Origin: Gallibacterium anatis DSM 16844 = F 149
GTDB taxonomy: Bacteria > Pseudomonadota > Gammaproteobacteria > Enterobacterales > Pasteurellaceae
Reading direction: 5' to 3'
Assembly: GCF_000379785.1 (NCBI RefSeq)
Contig: NZ_KB903682.1
Span: 26,782 to 90,781, forward strand
DNA: 64,000 nucleotides
The notes under the pieces are model-generated. The model ran no database searches and was not told the origin of the DNA. It saw only the letters and a program-made list of their open reading frames with translations. Both the position numbers and the translations under genes were made by a program. The first letter of the stretch is position 1. Every line of letters starts with the position of its first letter. Positions 47,608 to 59,916 of this stretch are shown in pieces.

Positions 47608-48573
47608 TTATTTTTCGGCAATAATCACTGCCCGCTTCGGCGCCGGATAACCTTCAATCGTTTTGCTATGATCGGACGCATCGAGAAAATCAATCAAACT
47701 TTCATTTTCTAACCATTCCGTCTTGCGCTGCTCCTGTAATGAGGTGACCGCCACATCAACGCAGCGTGCATTTTTAAAACCGGTTTTATTCAACCAATTT
47801 AACAGCGCCTCTACCGATGGAATGAAATAGACATTTTTCATTTTGGCATAACGCTCACCCGGCACCAGAACGCTATTTTGATCACCGTCAATCACCAAAG
47901 TTTCCAATACCAATTCGCCCCCTTTCTTCAGTTGCGCCTTTAACTGAGAAAGATGATCCAGCGGTGATTTGCGATGATAAAGTACACCCATTGAAAATAC
48001 AGTATCAAATGCATTTAGCGCTTGCATCTGCTCAATGCCTAATGGAATCAAATGTGCACGGCGATCATTATTCAGCAGCTTTCTGACCGCTTCAAACTGA
48101 CATAAAAACAGTTCTGTCGGATCAATACCGACCACCAGACTCGCGCCCTCACCGACCATTCGCCATATATGATAACCACTGCCACAACCAACATCCAAAA
48201 CCAGACGGTCTTTCAGCGGTGAAATATGCGGCAAAAGACGATCCCATTTAAAATCGGAACGCCATTCACAATCAATATGTACGCCATAAAGGTGAAAAGG
48301 GCCTTTTCGCCACGGCATTAACTGTTTTAAATGATAAATCATTCGTTGCCGTTCGCCTTCGGATAATGGTGTATCCAATTCCGCAGACACACGATGTTGC
48401 AGATCAATCCGTGCGGCTTGTCGCTCTGGCAAAAAGTCAATCACTTTAGCCCATTTCGCATACTCACCGTGAGCATTCGATTGCCACTGTTTTAATTGCG
48501 CAGGCAAAGTTTCCAACCAGGCAGACAGCTCGCCTGTCGCTATCTGCTGGTAAAAAGGACGGAAATCAATCAT
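47608..48573 (-). CDS. cmoB: tRNA U34 carboxymethyltransferase CmoB
   Basis: CmoB uses carboxy-S-adenosylmethionine to turn 5-hydroxyuridine into 5-oxyacetyluridine at the tRNA wobble base. The 321-residue protein opens with [20 protein letters not shown] and has the SAM-type motif [32 protein letters not shown] and LETLVIDGD follow, all typical of CmoB. It starts 18 bases after serS and is probably co-transcribed with it. cmoA, which makes the cofactor, is not in the window. Confidence 0.95.
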   Translation of the reverse strand: MIDFRPFYQQIATGELSAWLETLPAQLKQWQSNAHGEYAKWAKVIDFLPERQAARIDLQHRVSAELDTPLSEGERQRMIYHLKQLMPWRKGPFHLYGVHIDCEWRSDFKWDRLLPHISPLKDRLVLDVGCGSGYHIWRMVGEGASLVVGIDPTELFLCQFEAVRKLLNNDRRAHLIPLGIEQMQALNAFDTVFSMGVLYHRKSPLDHLSQLKAQLKKGGELVLETLVIDGDQNSVLVPGERYAKMKNVYFIPSVEALLNWLNKTGFKNARCVDVAVTSLQEQRKTEWLENESLIDFLDASDHSKTIEGYPAPKRAVIIAEK

Positions 48574-48591
48574 AAACAGCCAAAATATTCC

Positions 48592-49923
<1,332 letters not shown>

Positions 49924-49963
49924 CTATTTTAACACGGAAACCCACTGTTCCCGTTTGAAATTT

Positions 49964-52900
49964 TTAAATAATTTCCTTATTTTGGGCTGAAATTTTTGCA
50001 ATCAGCTCCGCCACAAAATCTAAGCGTTGTTGATTATCCTCAAAATTTTTCACAAATCTAAATTTTTGTGGGCCATCAAAACGATAAACTTTCGGTGCTT
50101 GTTGAATAAGTTTCAAAAAAACCATTGGATCAAGTTGTGTATTGGCACTGAACTCAATAAAGCCGCCCGTTGCCATTGTTTCAATTTTTTGAATTCCCAA
50201 CGGTTTTGCCTGCAAACGCAATGATGCGATTTCAAATAAATTTTTGCTTGCATTCGGCAACAAACCGAAACGATCTATCAATTCCACTTTAAGCTCGGCA
50301 AGCTCTTCTTCCGTTTTTGCACCGGCAATCCGTTTGTAGAAAGATAAACGCAAATTGACATCGCCGAGATAATCTTCAGGCAATAATGCCGGAATGCGTA
50401 AATCAATCTCAACCTGAGCCTGCGTTAATTCATCCAATGACGGCTCTTTGCCCTGTTTTAGCGCTTGCATCGCATTTTCCAACATCTCCATATACAGTGA
50501 AAAACCGATAGTTTCAATCTGCCCGCTCTGTTCATCGCCTAATAATTCCCCGGCACCACGAATTTCTAAATCGTGCGTTGCCAGTACAAAACCGGCACCT
50601 AAATTATCCAAGCTGCTCAAAGCTTCCAACCGTTTTTGTGCATCTTTCGTCATCAATTTTGCCGGTGGCGCTAACAAGTAAGCATAAGCTTGATGATGTG
50701 AGCGCCCGACACGACCACGCAATTGATGCAGTTGCGCCAAGCCAAAATGGTCAGCTCGTTCAATAATGATGGTATTGGCACTCGGAATATCGATACCGGT
50801 TTCAATAATGGTGGTACAAACCAAAACATTAAAACGTTGATGATAAAAATCGGTCATCACACGCTCCAACTCACGCTCTCTCATTTGACCGTGCCCAATA
50901 CCAATTCTCGCTTCAGGAACCAGTTCTGCCAATTTTTCCGCACAATTTTGAATGGTAGCGACATCATTATGCAGATAATAAACCTGCCCACCACGTAAAA
51001 TTTCACGCAAAATTGCTTCACGCACCACGCGCTTATCCTGTTCCCGCACAAAGGTTTTAATCACCAAACGGCGTGCCGGCGGTGTTGAAATAATCGATAA
51101 ATCACGAATACCGTTCATCGCCATATTTAGCGTACGCGGAATCGGTGTTGCCGTTAACGTCAAAATATCAATATTAGTGCGTAGCTGTTTAATTTTCTCT
51201 TTTTGTCTAACGCCAAAACGATGCTCTTCATCAATAATCAGCAACCCAAGATCGTGAAAATCGACATCACCCTGTAACAATTTATGCGTACCGATTAAAA
51301 TATCAATTTTCCCTTCTTTAACAAGGGTTAATACATTTTTCTGCTCTTTTGATGTTTTAAAACGTGACAATACTTCCACATTCACCGGCAAATTGGCAAA
51401 ACGATCACGGAAATTATCATAATGTTGTTGCGCTAATAAAGTGGTCGGCACCAGCACCGCTACCTGCTTATGATTCATCACCGCTAAAAAAGCGGCACGC
51501 ATTGCCACTTCCGTTTTTCCGAACCCCACATCGCCACAAACCAAGCGATCCATCGGCTTCGCCTGACACATATCGCCAATCACTGCATTAATTGCCATCT
51601 GCTGATCATAGGTTTCCTCAAAAGGAAAGGTATCGGCAAATTGTTGAAACTCTTCACGATCATATTTGAAAGCAAATCCCGGTCGAGATTCACGTTTTGC
51701 ATATACATCTAACAGCTCTGCCGCCACATCGCGCACTTTTTCTGCCGCTTTTTGCCGTGATCTTGCCCAAGCATCACTGCCTAATTTATGTAACGGCGCA
51801 TTTTCTTCTCCACCGCCAACATATCGACTGATTAAATGCAACGAAGAAACCGGCACATATAATTTTGCTTCGTCGGCATAACGCAATACCAGATATTCCG
51901 CCACCATTCCGCCAGCATCCAATGTTGTTAAACCGTCATAACGCCCGACACCGTGCTCCAAATGTACCACCGGCTGTCCAATTTTTAATTCTGCCAAATT
52001 ACGAATTAAAGCGTCAGGATTAACGTTTTTTTGTTGTTGTCGATGACGCGTCTGAACTTTCTCACCCAAAAGATCAGTTTCACAAATAAAGGCAAATTTC
52101 TGCTCCGCGATAAAACCGCGATCCATTGCCCCAATCATTAAATTAAAACGCTGCTGCGGCAGTTGTGCCAATGATGTGATTGAAGTCGGCTTGATCTTCA
52201 ATGGTTTTAACAAAGAGAGTAACGTTTCTCGCCGTCCTTCACTCTCTACCGAAAAGATGAGCGGTTGCTCAAATTGCTCAATGAAATGTCTTAGCTGTTT
52301 TAGCGGTTCTTTTTGCTGGGAATGGACAGTTAATTCCGGCAATGCCTTAATTGCCAAATTTTGATTGTTCGCTTTTTCGGCTAAACACTGCTCCGACAAG
52401 GTTAAACGTGGATAATCTTTTAAATATTGATTGACATATTCCATTTTTAGCCATAATTCATTCGGCGCTAATAACGGACGCATCGGATCAACTTTTTGGC
52501 TTTCATAGCGTAATTGCGCATCACTGAAGAACACTTCTCCGCTATGTTGAATTTTTTCATCGGTAATAAACAGTGTATTGATTGGAATATAATCAAAGAA
52601 AGTTGCCATCTGCTCAAAAAAGAGCGGCTGCCAATATTCAATACCGGCAAATAACGTGCCTTTGCTGATTTGTTGATAAATATGTTCCGGATCGCGGCGA
52701 ATTTCACCAAATTTTTCGCGAAAATTGCTACGGAAAAACTCAATGCCTTTTTCATCAATAGGAAATTCGTGTGCCGGCAACAGATCGATTTGCGGAATTT
52801 CGGCTATTGTGCGTTGTGTATCAACATCAAAGGTGCGAATACTATCAATTTCGTCATCAAAAAAATCCAAGCGATAAGGTAAAGCACTTCCCATCGGATA

Positions 52901-53407
52901 AAGATCAAGCAGTGCACCACGCAAGGCAAATTCACCGTGTTCAAACACCTGATCAACAGCACGATAACCGGCTTTAATTAATTGCAATTTAAGTTGTTCC
53001 AGCCGGCAAGTTTGCCCTTTTTTGATTAAAAATACATTTTGTGCCAAATAACTCGGCGGACAAACACGTTGCATTAAGGTGCTGATCGGCAAAATGACCA
53101 CGCCCTGTTGCTGTTGTTGCAACTGAAACAATGTGCTTAATCTGGTTGAGATAATCTCTTGATGTGGCGAAAAATTATCATACGGCAAGGTTTCCCAATC
53201 CGAGAAAATCTGTGCTGTCAGTGAAAACTGTTGCAACGCTTGTGCCAAATGATTAGCTTGTCGCATATCCGCCGTAACCACTACTACCAAGCCTTGATAC
53301 TGCGCGGCGACCTCTGTAATTGCCAATACCCGACTATCGGCAATCATATTACCTAAGACCTTGTGATCTTTTGTTTTTTTCGGAATATTGATATCAAAAA
53401 TCTGCAT
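49964..53407 (-). CDS. mfd: Transcription-repair coupling factor Mfd
   Basis: Mfd removes RNA polymerase stalled at lesions and recruits UvrA. The 1147-residue protein has the UvrB-like N-terminal module (YDNFSPHQEIISTRLSTL, YPMGSALPYRLDFFDDEIDSIRTFD) and the polymerase-interaction domain (GQPVVHLEHGVGRYDGL). The RecG-like translocase has CGDVGFGKTEVAMRAAF (Walker A), DEEHRFGVRQKEKIK and LTATPIPRTLNMA. GRVGRSHHQAYAYLL is the TRG/motif VI region. Length is as in E. coli (1148). It starts two bases after the rlmL stop. Confidence 0.97.
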   Translation of the reverse strand: MQIFDINIPKKTKDHKVLGNMIADSRVLAITEVAAQYQGLVVVVTADMRQANHLAQALQQFSLTAQIFSDWETLPYDNFSPHQEIISTRLSTLFQLQQQQQGVVILPISTLMQRVCPPSYLAQNVFLIKKGQTCRLEQLKLQLIKAGYRAVDQVFEHGEFALRGALLDLYPMGSALPYRLDFFDDEIDSIRTFDVDTQRTIAEIPQIDLLPAHEFPIDEKGIEFFRSNFREKFGEIRRDPEHIYQQISKGTLFAGIEYWQPLFFEQMATFFDYIPINTLFITDEKIQHSGEVFFSDAQLRYESQKVDPMRPLLAPNELWLKMEYVNQYLKDYPRLTLSEQCLAEKANNQNLAIKALPELTVHSQQKEPLKQLRHFIEQFEQPLIFSVESEGRRETLLSLLKPLKIKPTSITSLAQLPQQRFNLMIGAMDRGFIAEQKFAFICETDLLGEKVQTRHRQQQKNVNPDALIRNLAELKIGQPVVHLEHGVGRYDGLTTLDAGGMVAEYLVLRYADEAKLYVPVSSLHLISRYVGGGEENAPLHKLGSDAWARSRQKAAEKVRDVAAELLDVYAKRESRPGFAFKYDREEFQQFADTFPFEETYDQQMAINAVIGDMCQAKPMDRLVCGDVGFGKTEVAMRAAFLAVMNHKQVAVLVPTTLLAQQHYDNFRDRFANLPVNVEVLSRFKTSKEQKNVLTLVKEGKIDILIGTHKLLQGDVDFHDLGLLIIDEEHRFGVRQKEKIKQLRTNIDILTLTATPIPRTLNMAMNGIRDLSIISTPPARRLVIKTFVREQDKRVVREAILREILRGGQVYYLHNDVATIQNCAEKLAELVPEARIGIGHGQMRERELERVMTDFYHQRFNVLVCTTIIETGIDIPSANTIIIERADHFGLAQLHQLRGRVGRSHHQAYAYLLAPPAKLMTKDAQKRLEALSSLDNLGAGFVLATHDLEIRGAGELLGDEQSGQIETIGFSLYMEMLENAMQALKQGKEPSLDELTQAQVEIDLRIPALLPEDYLGDVNLRLSFYKRIAGAKTEEELAELKVELIDRFGLLPNASKNLFEIASLRLQAKPLGIQKIETMATGGFIEFSANTQLDPMVFLKLIQQAPKVYRFDGPQKFRFVKNFEDNQQRLDFVAELIAKISAQNKEII

Positions 53408-53409
53408 AA

Positions 53410-55545
53410 TTACTCTTGATTAAAAGTGATACGCCAACAATTATGAATTTGCGGATTACGCTGGAAATCCAACGGCAACGTTTTTTCTGAAATATTTTCT
53501 GCCTTTAATCCCAAAGCGGCCAAGCCGTCAAAATCCATCTTAAAGCCACGTTTATTATTGGAAAAAATAATTGTGCCCTGTTTGCGCAATAATTTACTCA
53601 ATTTCGCCAACAACATTAGGTGATCCCGTTGCACATCCCAACTGTTTTCCATTCGTTTTGAATTGGAAAATGTTGGCGGGTCGACAAAAATTAAATCATA
53701 CTGCCCTGTCGCTTTTTCTAGCCATTGCAAACAATCCGCCTGAATCAATTTGTGCTGTCGGCCTTTGATCTCATTCAAAATAAAATTTTGCTCTACCCAA
53801 TTCAGATAAGTATTTGACATATCAACCGTTGTGCTGGACTTCGCGCCACCAAGAATAGCGTGCACCGAGCAAGAACCGGTATAAGCAAATAAATTCAAGA
53901 AATCTTTTCCTTTTGCCATTTCACCAACCATCTTGCGTGTTAAACGATGATCTAAAAACAGCCCTGTATCCAGATAATCAGTTAAATTCACCCACAATTT
54001 AGCACCATATTCCTGCACAAAGAAATAATCGCCTTTATTGGCTAATTTTTCATATTGATTGCTGCCTTTTTGCTTTTGACGCACTTTCAACACCAAATGG
54101 TCGGTTGCCACACCGGTTACAGTCAAAGTTGCCGTTACCGCATCCAACAACCGCTGGCGAGCTTTTTGCGGATCAATATTCTTCGGCGCTGCATACTCTT
54201 GGATTACAATATAATCCGCATAACGATCTACCGCTAAATTGTATTCCGGTAAATCGGCATCATATAGACGATAAGCATCCAAACCCTGTTGCTGCGCCCA
54301 CTTTTCGATTTTCTTGATATTTTTGCTTAAACGATTGCTGAAATCCGGCGCAACATTTGCAGCTTGATTCACTTCCAGTGTAGAACGCTGTTCGTGATCA
54401 CGATCAAGATGAGAAATCAGATAATTTTTTTGCACACAATCCAATGGACCGTTTTTCGCTTTGAACTGACGCGATGAGCGCAAACGTAAACAGTCTAATA
54501 AACTGACTTCACCACTAAAAATAGACGCTTTCCAACCGGAAAAATGCTGTTTTAAACGCTGTCCGAACAGAGAATAGAGCGCAATTAGGGTCGGCGTTGT
54601 CCCCAAACGCTCACCATACGGCGGATTACAAATAACCGTGCCGACTTCTGTGGTCGGTGCCACTAAATCCGCAATATCCGCTACTTGAAAATCAATAAAT
54701 TCCGCCACACCGGCATTCTCTGCATTCTGCTTTGCTTTCAATAATACTTTTTGATCACAATCACGCCCGAAAAAGCTCCGTTTACATTGCGAACGCCCTT
54801 GCTCTGCTTGCGCTAACGCCTGTTCTTTTACTCGTTGCCATACGTGTGCCTGATGTTTTTTCCAATGATTAAAGCCCCAATGTAAACGATTGAGCTGTGG
54901 TGCAATTTGAGCTGCCATCTGTGCAGCTTCAATTAACAATGTGCCTGAACCGCACATCGGATCAAGCAATGGCGTGCCGATTTGCCAACCGGAACGAATA
55001 ACAATCGCCGCCGCTAACGTTTCCCGTAACGGCGCAGCACCGCTATCACTACGATAACCGCGAAAATGCAACGCCTCACCGCTTAAATCAAGCGAAACGG
55101 TCAACTGTTCACGATTTAAATAGGCGTGAATACGAATATCCGGATAATCTTTATCCACTTGCGGCCGTGGCTCACCTTGACGGGTAAAGTAATCAACAAT
55201 GCCATCTTTGACGCGCATCGCGCCATATTGTGTATGTCGAATCGCCTGATTAGTCCCGTTAAAATCGACCACAAAACTGTCTTGAGCCGAAAAATGCTGC
55301 TGCCACGCAAAACTGACGGCAGCGGCATATAAATCGGCATCATCATAAATTTTTGCAGTAAATAATGGATACAAAATTCGAGAACTTAATCGACTCCACA
55401 ATAATGTGCGATAAAGCGTTGCATCATCCGCCTGATAATGTACGCCGCCCTGTGCAATTTTGCATTGTGTTGCACCGAGCTGTTCCAATTCATTTTTTAA
55501 TAATTCTTCAAAACCACGCGCTGTGGTGGCAAATAGCTGATTCAT
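53410..55545 (-). CDS. rlmL: 23S rRNA G2445/G2069 methyltransferase RlmKL
   Basis: The 711-residue protein carries two methyltransferases. The N-terminal part has a THUMP domain ([20 protein letters not shown]) and the RlmL catalytic domain ([23 protein letters not shown]), which makes m2G2445. The C-terminal part is RlmK ([33 protein letters not shown]), which makes m7G2069. Both catalytic cores look intact. mfd follows directly; tcdA lies 60 bp upstream. Confidence 0.96.
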   Translation of the reverse strand: MNQLFATTARGFEELLKNELEQLGATQCKIAQGGVHYQADDATLYRTLLWSRLSSRILYPLFTAKIYDDADLYAAAVSFAWQQHFSAQDSFVVDFNGTNQAIRHTQYGAMRVKDGIVDYFTRQGEPRPQVDKDYPDIRIHAYLNREQLTVSLDLSGEALHFRGYRSDSGAAPLRETLAAAIVIRSGWQIGTPLLDPMCGSGTLLIEAAQMAAQIAPQLNRLHWGFNHWKKHQAHVWQRVKEQALAQAEQGRSQCKRSFFGRDCDQKVLLKAKQNAENAGVAEFIDFQVADIADLVAPTTEVGTVICNPPYGERLGTTPTLIALYSLFGQRLKQHFSGWKASIFSGEVSLLDCLRLRSSRQFKAKNGPLDCVQKNYLISHLDRDHEQRSTLEVNQAANVAPDFSNRLSKNIKKIEKWAQQQGLDAYRLYDADLPEYNLAVDRYADYIVIQEYAAPKNIDPQKARQRLLDAVTATLTVTGVATDHLVLKVRQKQKGSNQYEKLANKGDYFFVQEYGAKLWVNLTDYLDTGLFLDHRLTRKMVGEMAKGKDFLNLFAYTGSCSVHAILGGAKSSTTVDMSNTYLNWVEQNFILNEIKGRQHKLIQADCLQWLEKATGQYDLIFVDPPTFSNSKRMENSWDVQRDHLMLLAKLSKLLRKQGTIIFSNNKRGFKMDFDGLAALGLKAENISEKTLPLDFQRNPQIHNCWRITFNQE

Positions 55546-55605
55546 TACGTTTATTTCTATACTTATTTATTCAATGGGGAAATTTTTAGTCGGGATTATA
55601 ACAAA

Positions 55606-56379
55606 TTAATCGCTTTTCTTTTGCAGCAATTTCTCAATCACTCTTGAAACGGCAAAAAAACCAAATGTGGCAGTAATCATTGTTGCCGCACCAAAGCCGT
55701 TACTGCAATTCATTGTTGCAGAAGCACTACACTCCGCACCAACTTGTGGGAAAATAAGTGGTTGAGTAGAAAAAACACAATCAATGCCAAATTTTCGTTG
55801 CGGATTGTCTGTAAAACCGTACTGTTTTCGCAATAAATAGCGCACTTTTGCGGCTAACGGATCTTGAATAGTCCGACTTAAATCCTTGATCTGAATTTGA
55901 CTCGGATCGGTCTGACCGCCTGCACCACCGGTGGTGATCACTTTAATTTTATGACGTTTGCAATATGCCAACAGTGCCACTTTAACCTTAACGCTATCAA
56001 TCGCATCAATCACATAATCATAATTGCGATTCAAATATTGGCTGATATTCTCTTCTGTCAGAAAATCATCAATAATCTCAACCTCAATTTGCGGATTAAT
56101 CGATAAGGCGCGTTGTTTCATCACTTCCGTTTTTAGCTGACCGATCGTTTCTGTCAAGGCGTGAATTTGACGATTAATGTTGGTTACACAAATATCATCC
56201 AGATCAATCAGTGTTAATTTGCCGATTCCGGAACGGGCTAATGCTTCCACTGCCCAAGAACCCACGCCGCCGATTCCGATGACACAAATATGCGACTGGC
56301 GTAATCGTTGTAACGCCTGTTCGCCATACAATCTGCCAATGCCGCCGAATCGCTGTTCAAAATTATCTACTCTTGCCAT
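55606..56379 (-). CDS. tcdA: tRNA threonylcarbamoyladenosine dehydratase TcdA (CsdL)
   Basis: TcdA dehydrates t6A37 in tRNA to the cyclic form using ATP. The 257-residue E1-like protein has ARVDNFEQRFGGIGRLYGE at the start and the nucleotide site VIGIGGVGSWAVEALARSGIG. LIDLDDICVTNINRQ, VIDAIDSVKVK and a C-terminal hydrophobic tail (GAATMITATFGFFAVSRVIEKLL) follow. The ATG at 56379 overlaps the mltA stop (TAATG), so it is translationally coupled to mltA; the frame's first five extra codons belong to mltA. Confidence 0.94.
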   Translation of the reverse strand: MARVDNFEQRFGGIGRLYGEQALQRLRQSHICVIGIGGVGSWAVEALARSGIGKLTLIDLDDICVTNINRQIHALTETIGQLKTEVMKQRALSINPQIEVEIIDDFLTEENISQYLNRNYDYVIDAIDSVKVKVALLAYCKRHKIKVITTGGAGGQTDPSQIQIKDLSRTIQDPLAAKVRYLLRKQYGFTDNPQRKFGIDCVFSTQPLIFPQVGAECSASATMNCSNGFGAATMITATFGFFAVSRVIEKLLQKKSD

Positions 56380-57461
56380 TAATTCAATACCCAAACTCGT
56401 CCATAATGTTTTAATAATCCGGCGATGTGTCCGGCTCTATCGCCTATACCTTGATAAAGGTCAAAATGTTGTCCTTTCACCGCACCACCAACATCCAGTG
56501 CCACCATTAAGCGTAATTGATGCTTACCAAGCCAGTTTCCTTCATCATCAATTTCCGGCATTTCCACTAACAACACACTGCCGGAAGGAATTAAACTGCG
56601 ATCTGAAGCTACAGACGCCAACGGTACCAACGGAATACCGGCTGAACCTTTCACTTTGCCGTTCGGAACATTCTTGAAAAAAACATAAGAAAGGTTACGT
56701 TCCAATAAGCCTTGCAAACGGCTCGGATTGCGTGCTGCCCAATCTTTAATCGCCTGTACCGACATTTTCTCTTTCGGGATTTCGCCATCTTCAACTAACA
56801 ACCGACCGACACTGGTATAAGGGAAACCGTTTTGTCCGGCATAGGCAAAATAGTTAAGATTATTCTCACCGAAATCAATATAGCCGCTGCCTTGCACACC
56901 TAGCAAAAAGTTATCTAACATTGAATCGCTATAAGCCAACTCTAAGCCTTTTCCTTTTAACGCACCGGCATAAATTTGCGCGCGTGAGAAACGTTTGTAT
57001 TTCGGCATTGCATAAATCGGGTGCTGATATTTACCCTGTGGCGCACGACGCGCGTGAATCACCGGTGAGTAATAGCCTGTCATCAATACGTTTTGATAAC
57101 CGTCCTGCCCCGCCATTTTTTGAATGCCAATCCCGAAGCGATTAATTTGCGACACATCCGCACCGGCTAACACCCAGTTTGTGACTTTATCGTAAGTAGA
57201 TTGATATTTGGCACTTAAACGAGGCGAGGTGCTGGAGATAATACTTAACTGCGTTAAGAAATCACCTTGATTCACTACTGCACTTTGGTTTTCCACTATT
57301 CCAACCGGCGTTAACGGCATCCGCATAAAAGTCCGCCCTTTATAAACTGCGCCTAGCTGTTCATAAGACGTTCTATCATTGCCTCTGGAAGAGATATGCT
57401 GCGAAGATGAACAACCAACCAAAATCAAAGCTGCCATAGCGGTCACAGCTAATTTCTTCAT
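56379..57461 (-). CDS. mltA: Membrane-bound lytic murein transglycosylase A
   Basis: MltA cleaves peptidoglycan glycan strands to anhydro-muropeptides and is anchored in the outer membrane. The 360-residue precursor has a lipoprotein signal (MKKLAVTAMAALILVGC, with lipobox LVGC). It shows the MltA fold signatures YSPVIHARRAPQGKYQHPIY, GVQGSGYIDFGENNLNYFAYAGQNG and VALDVGGAVKGQHFDLYQG, with the catalytic Asp region intact. An upstream ATG at 57473 adds four residues (MIKN). It starts the mltA-tcdA-rlmL-mfd run, just after the purF terminator. Confidence 0.94.
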   Translation of the reverse strand: MKKLAVTAMAALILVGCSSSQHISSRGNDRTSYEQLGAVYKGRTFMRMPLTPVGIVENQSAVVNQGDFLTQLSIISSTSPRLSAKYQSTYDKVTNWVLAGADVSQINRFGIGIQKMAGQDGYQNVLMTGYYSPVIHARRAPQGKYQHPIYAMPKYKRFSRAQIYAGALKGKGLELAYSDSMLDNFLLGVQGSGYIDFGENNLNYFAYAGQNGFPYTSVGRLLVEDGEIPKEKMSVQAIKDWAARNPSRLQGLLERNLSYVFFKNVPNGKVKGSAGIPLVPLASVASDRSLIPSGSVLLVEMPEIDDEGNWLGKHQLRLMVALDVGGAVKGQHFDLYQGIGDRAGHIAGLLKHYGRVWVLN

Positions 57462-57517
57462 ATTTTTTATCATTTTTGTATAACCTTTCTCAAAAACAGA
57501 TCAACTATTATAGATAG

Positions 57518-57552
57518 AAAAACTCCTTAGCAGCTAAACTGCTGAGGAGTTT
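57518..57552 (-). terminator. Terminator after purF
   Basis: AAACTCCTTAGCAG (57520-57533) pairs with CTGCTGAGGAGTTT (57539-57552) with one mismatch. On the minus strand it is followed by TTTTC. Confidence 0.82.
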
Positions 57553-57587
57553 GACAAAATGAGACTGCAGAGATTTAATCCGCAATC

Positions 57588-59102
57588 CTATTCATTATAA
57601 ATTTCTAAATTGCTTGCTTCACTTTCCTGACGTTTTTTGCTGCTATCACTGCGCATTTGTGCAATTTTATCTAAATATTCCTGTGTAATATCGCCAGTGA
57701 TATATTCACCGGTAAACACCGAAGCATCAAAACTTTCAATCGCCGGATTTTCTTGACGAACTGATTCTTCTAATGCAGAGAGATCCTGATAAATCAATTT
57801 ATCAACACCGATCAATTTTGCAATTTCATCAACAGTACGTCCGTAAGCAATCAATTCGTGTGAAGTCGGCATATCAATACCGTAAACATTTGGATAACGA
57901 ATTTCCGGTGCTGCCGAAGCAAAATAAACTTTTTTCGCACCTGCGGCTCTTGCCATTTCCACAATTTGTTCGGAAGTGGTGCCACGCACAATAGAATCGT
58001 CCACCAATAACACATTTTTCCCTTTAAATTCAGAAGAAATGGTGTTCAATTTGCGTCGTACCGAATTACGGCGCTGTGTTTGTCCCGGCATAATAAAGGT
58101 ACGACCGACATAGCGGTTTTTCACAAAACCTTGACGATAAGGTTTATTCAACACATTAGCAATTCGCAATGCAATATCATTAGACGTTTCCGGTACAGGG
58201 ATAATCACATCGATATCCGCCAAAATATCACTCCATTCGGTCGCAATTTTACGTCCGAGATATTCACCCATATGCACACGTGCCGCATAAACAGAAACGC
58301 CATCGATATAAGAGTCCGGACGAGCAAAATAGACAAACTCAAAAATACAAGGTGATAATTTTGCATTGTCTGAACACTGCTTAGAGTAAAGTTTGCCGTC
58401 AAATGTGACATAAATGGCTTCACCCGGATTCACATCACGCACAAATTCAAAACCGACCGCATCCAATGCAACGGTTTCGGATGCAAACATATACTCTGTT
58501 TTTCCTTGATCTTCGCGTTTACCTAAAACCAAAGGACGGATACCGAACGGATCGCGGAAAGCAATCATTCCGTGACCAATCACCATCGCAACGCAAGCAT
58601 AACCGCCACGAATATCTTTGTGTGTACGCTGAATAGCATAGAAAATATCATCTTCATCCAAATCGTGTTTATTAATTTGTTCAAGATGATAAGCCAAAAT
58701 ATTGAGTAATAATTCTGAATCGGAATTGGTATTAACGTGTCGGCGAGCAAGACGGAATAATTTTTCTTTCAATTCATCAGAATTGGTTAAATTACCGTTA
58801 TGCACCAAGGTCAATCCATAAGGTGAATTAACATAAAAAGGTTGCGCTTCTGAAACACTGGAGCTGCCGGCGGTCGGATAACGAACGTGCCCCAAACCGG
58901 CACAGCCTTGCAAACGCAACATATGTTTTTGTTGAATTACATCACTGACCAAGCCGTTTGCTTTACGCAAGCGAAAACGATTTTCCTCATCTACGGTTAC
59001 AATTCCCGCTGCATCCTGACCACGATGTTGTAATACGATTAACGCATCATAAATTGATTGATTAACGGTTGAATGCCCAAGAATTCCCACGATGCCGCAC
59101 AT
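57588..59102 (-). CDS. purF: Amidophosphoribosyltransferase PurF
   Basis: PurF makes phosphoribosylamine from PRPP and glutamine, the committed step of purine synthesis. The 504-residue protein starts [10 protein letters not shown], with Cys2 becoming the N-terminal nucleophile. The glutamine domain has [20 protein letters not shown] and [11 protein letters not shown]. The PRPP domain has [18 protein letters not shown] and [15 protein letters not shown]. It follows cvpA by 118 bp, as in E. coli and H. influenzae, and should be under the PurR operator before cvpA. AGAGGA precedes the ATG. Confidence 0.97.
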   Translation of the reverse strand: MCGIVGILGHSTVNQSIYDALIVLQHRGQDAAGIVTVDEENRFRLRKANGLVSDVIQQKHMLRLQGCAGLGHVRYPTAGSSSVSEAQPFYVNSPYGLTLVHNGNLTNSDELKEKLFRLARRHVNTNSDSELLLNILAYHLEQINKHDLDEDDIFYAIQRTHKDIRGGYACVAMVIGHGMIAFRDPFGIRPLVLGKREDQGKTEYMFASETVALDAVGFEFVRDVNPGEAIYVTFDGKLYSKQCSDNAKLSPCIFEFVYFARPDSYIDGVSVYAARVHMGEYLGRKIATEWSDILADIDVIIPVPETSNDIALRIANVLNKPYRQGFVKNRYVGRTFIMPGQTQRRNSVRRKLNTISSEFKGKNVLLVDDSIVRGTTSEQIVEMARAAGAKKVYFASAAPEIRYPNVYGIDMPTSHELIAYGRTVDEIAKLIGVDKLIYQDLSALEESVRQENPAIESFDASVFTGEYITGDITQEYLDKIAQMRSDSSKKRQESEASNLEIYNE

Positions 59103-59220
59103 TATTTTTTCCTCTATGATGAAGTAAGTTAGTTATTTTTCAATCCACAGAACAACGATAAAACATTGTGCTATGAACTGCTCTGACTCGGAAAAGCAAA
59201 GCCTCTCCCAAGTAAAACCG

Positions 59221-59736
59221 TTATACCGCCGTGAACGGTAGGCTTTCAGTCACGAGTGACATTTTAATGAAACTTGAGTGAAGCTGTAACTGGTGGAAAA
59301 ACCAATCAACCACAAATCCGAAATGTGGAATTAATTTTGAGGCTTTCCACCATTCACTCTGACTGAAATTCGTAAAGGTATCCAAAAAGAACAACATTGC
59401 TGCAATAATCAATACCCCTCGTAATAAGCCGAAACACGCACCCAGAACGCGATCCGTACCACTTAATCCTGTCTTTTCAACCAGTTTTGAAATAATGTAA
59501 TTGATTAAACTACAAACAATTAAGGTAACAATAAAAAGAATAACAATTGCCGTACCATTGCGTAGATATTCTGATTCTATTTGCTGGAAAAACGCGGCTA
59601 AGTAAGGATAAAAATGACTGGAGATAAAAAAAGCTATCAACCAACTGGCTAAAGATAAAACTTCTCGAACAAATCCACGAAATAAGCTAATAATTATCGA
59701 AAAAGAAATAATGCCAATAATAATATAATCGATCAT
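59221..59736 (-). CDS. cvpA: CvpA family inner-membrane protein
   Basis: The 171-residue protein has four membrane helices and the CvpA opening [55 protein letters not shown] is the conserved middle segment. CvpA is required for colicin V production from a plasmid and for membrane and bile tolerance in E. coli; its molecular role is unsettled. The ATG at 59736 is chosen because GAGAG stands upstream. The longer frame (to 59787) runs into the PUR box and so is not translated. It leads the cvpA-purF operon. Confidence 0.92.
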   Translation of the reverse strand: MIDYIIIGIISFSIIISLFRGFVREVLSLASWLIAFFISSHFYPYLAAFFQQIESEYLRNGTAIVILFIVTLIVCSLINYIISKLVEKTGLSGTDRVLGACFGLLRGVLIIAAMLFFLDTFTNFSQSEWWKASKLIPHFGFVVDWFFHQLQLHSSFIKMSLVTESLPFTAV

Positions 59737-59779
59737 TGTAAACTCTCTGTGGCGCAAAACGGCGTATATTCTACAAAAA

Positions 59780-59795
59780 AAGAACACGTTTGCGT
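59780..59795 (-). promoter_or_regulatory. PurR operator before cvpA-purF
   Basis: On the minus strand this reads ACGCAAACGTGTTCTT and matches the PUR consensus ACGCAAACGTTTNCNT at all but one fixed base. It begins seven bases downstream of the -10 hexamer, the same placement as at codBA. Confidence 0.88.
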
Positions 59796-59802
59796 AGTGC
59801 TA

Positions 59803-59830
59803 ATTATGGGAATTCCTCAACTTTCTCCAA
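59803..59830 (-). promoter_or_regulatory. Sigma-70 promoter of cvpA-purF
   Basis: On the minus strand TTGGAG (complement of 59825-59830) lies 16 bp before CATAAT (complement of 59803-59808). The PUR box follows. Confidence 0.65.
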
Positions 59831-59916
59831 ATTGATCGCTTTTATCATTTTTACCGCATTAAAAATAGCCGGTAGATGAAATTTTATACTTAGAATCAGC
59901 GATCAATTTTTGCTGT

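Noticed and set aside
53410..55545. RlmKL as an unusual two-domain fusion
   Set aside because: The fused form is standard in gammaproteobacteria.
56177..56677. A 166-codon frame opposite tcdA and mltA
   Set aside because: It spans two well-supported genes on the other strand and has low-complexity composition.
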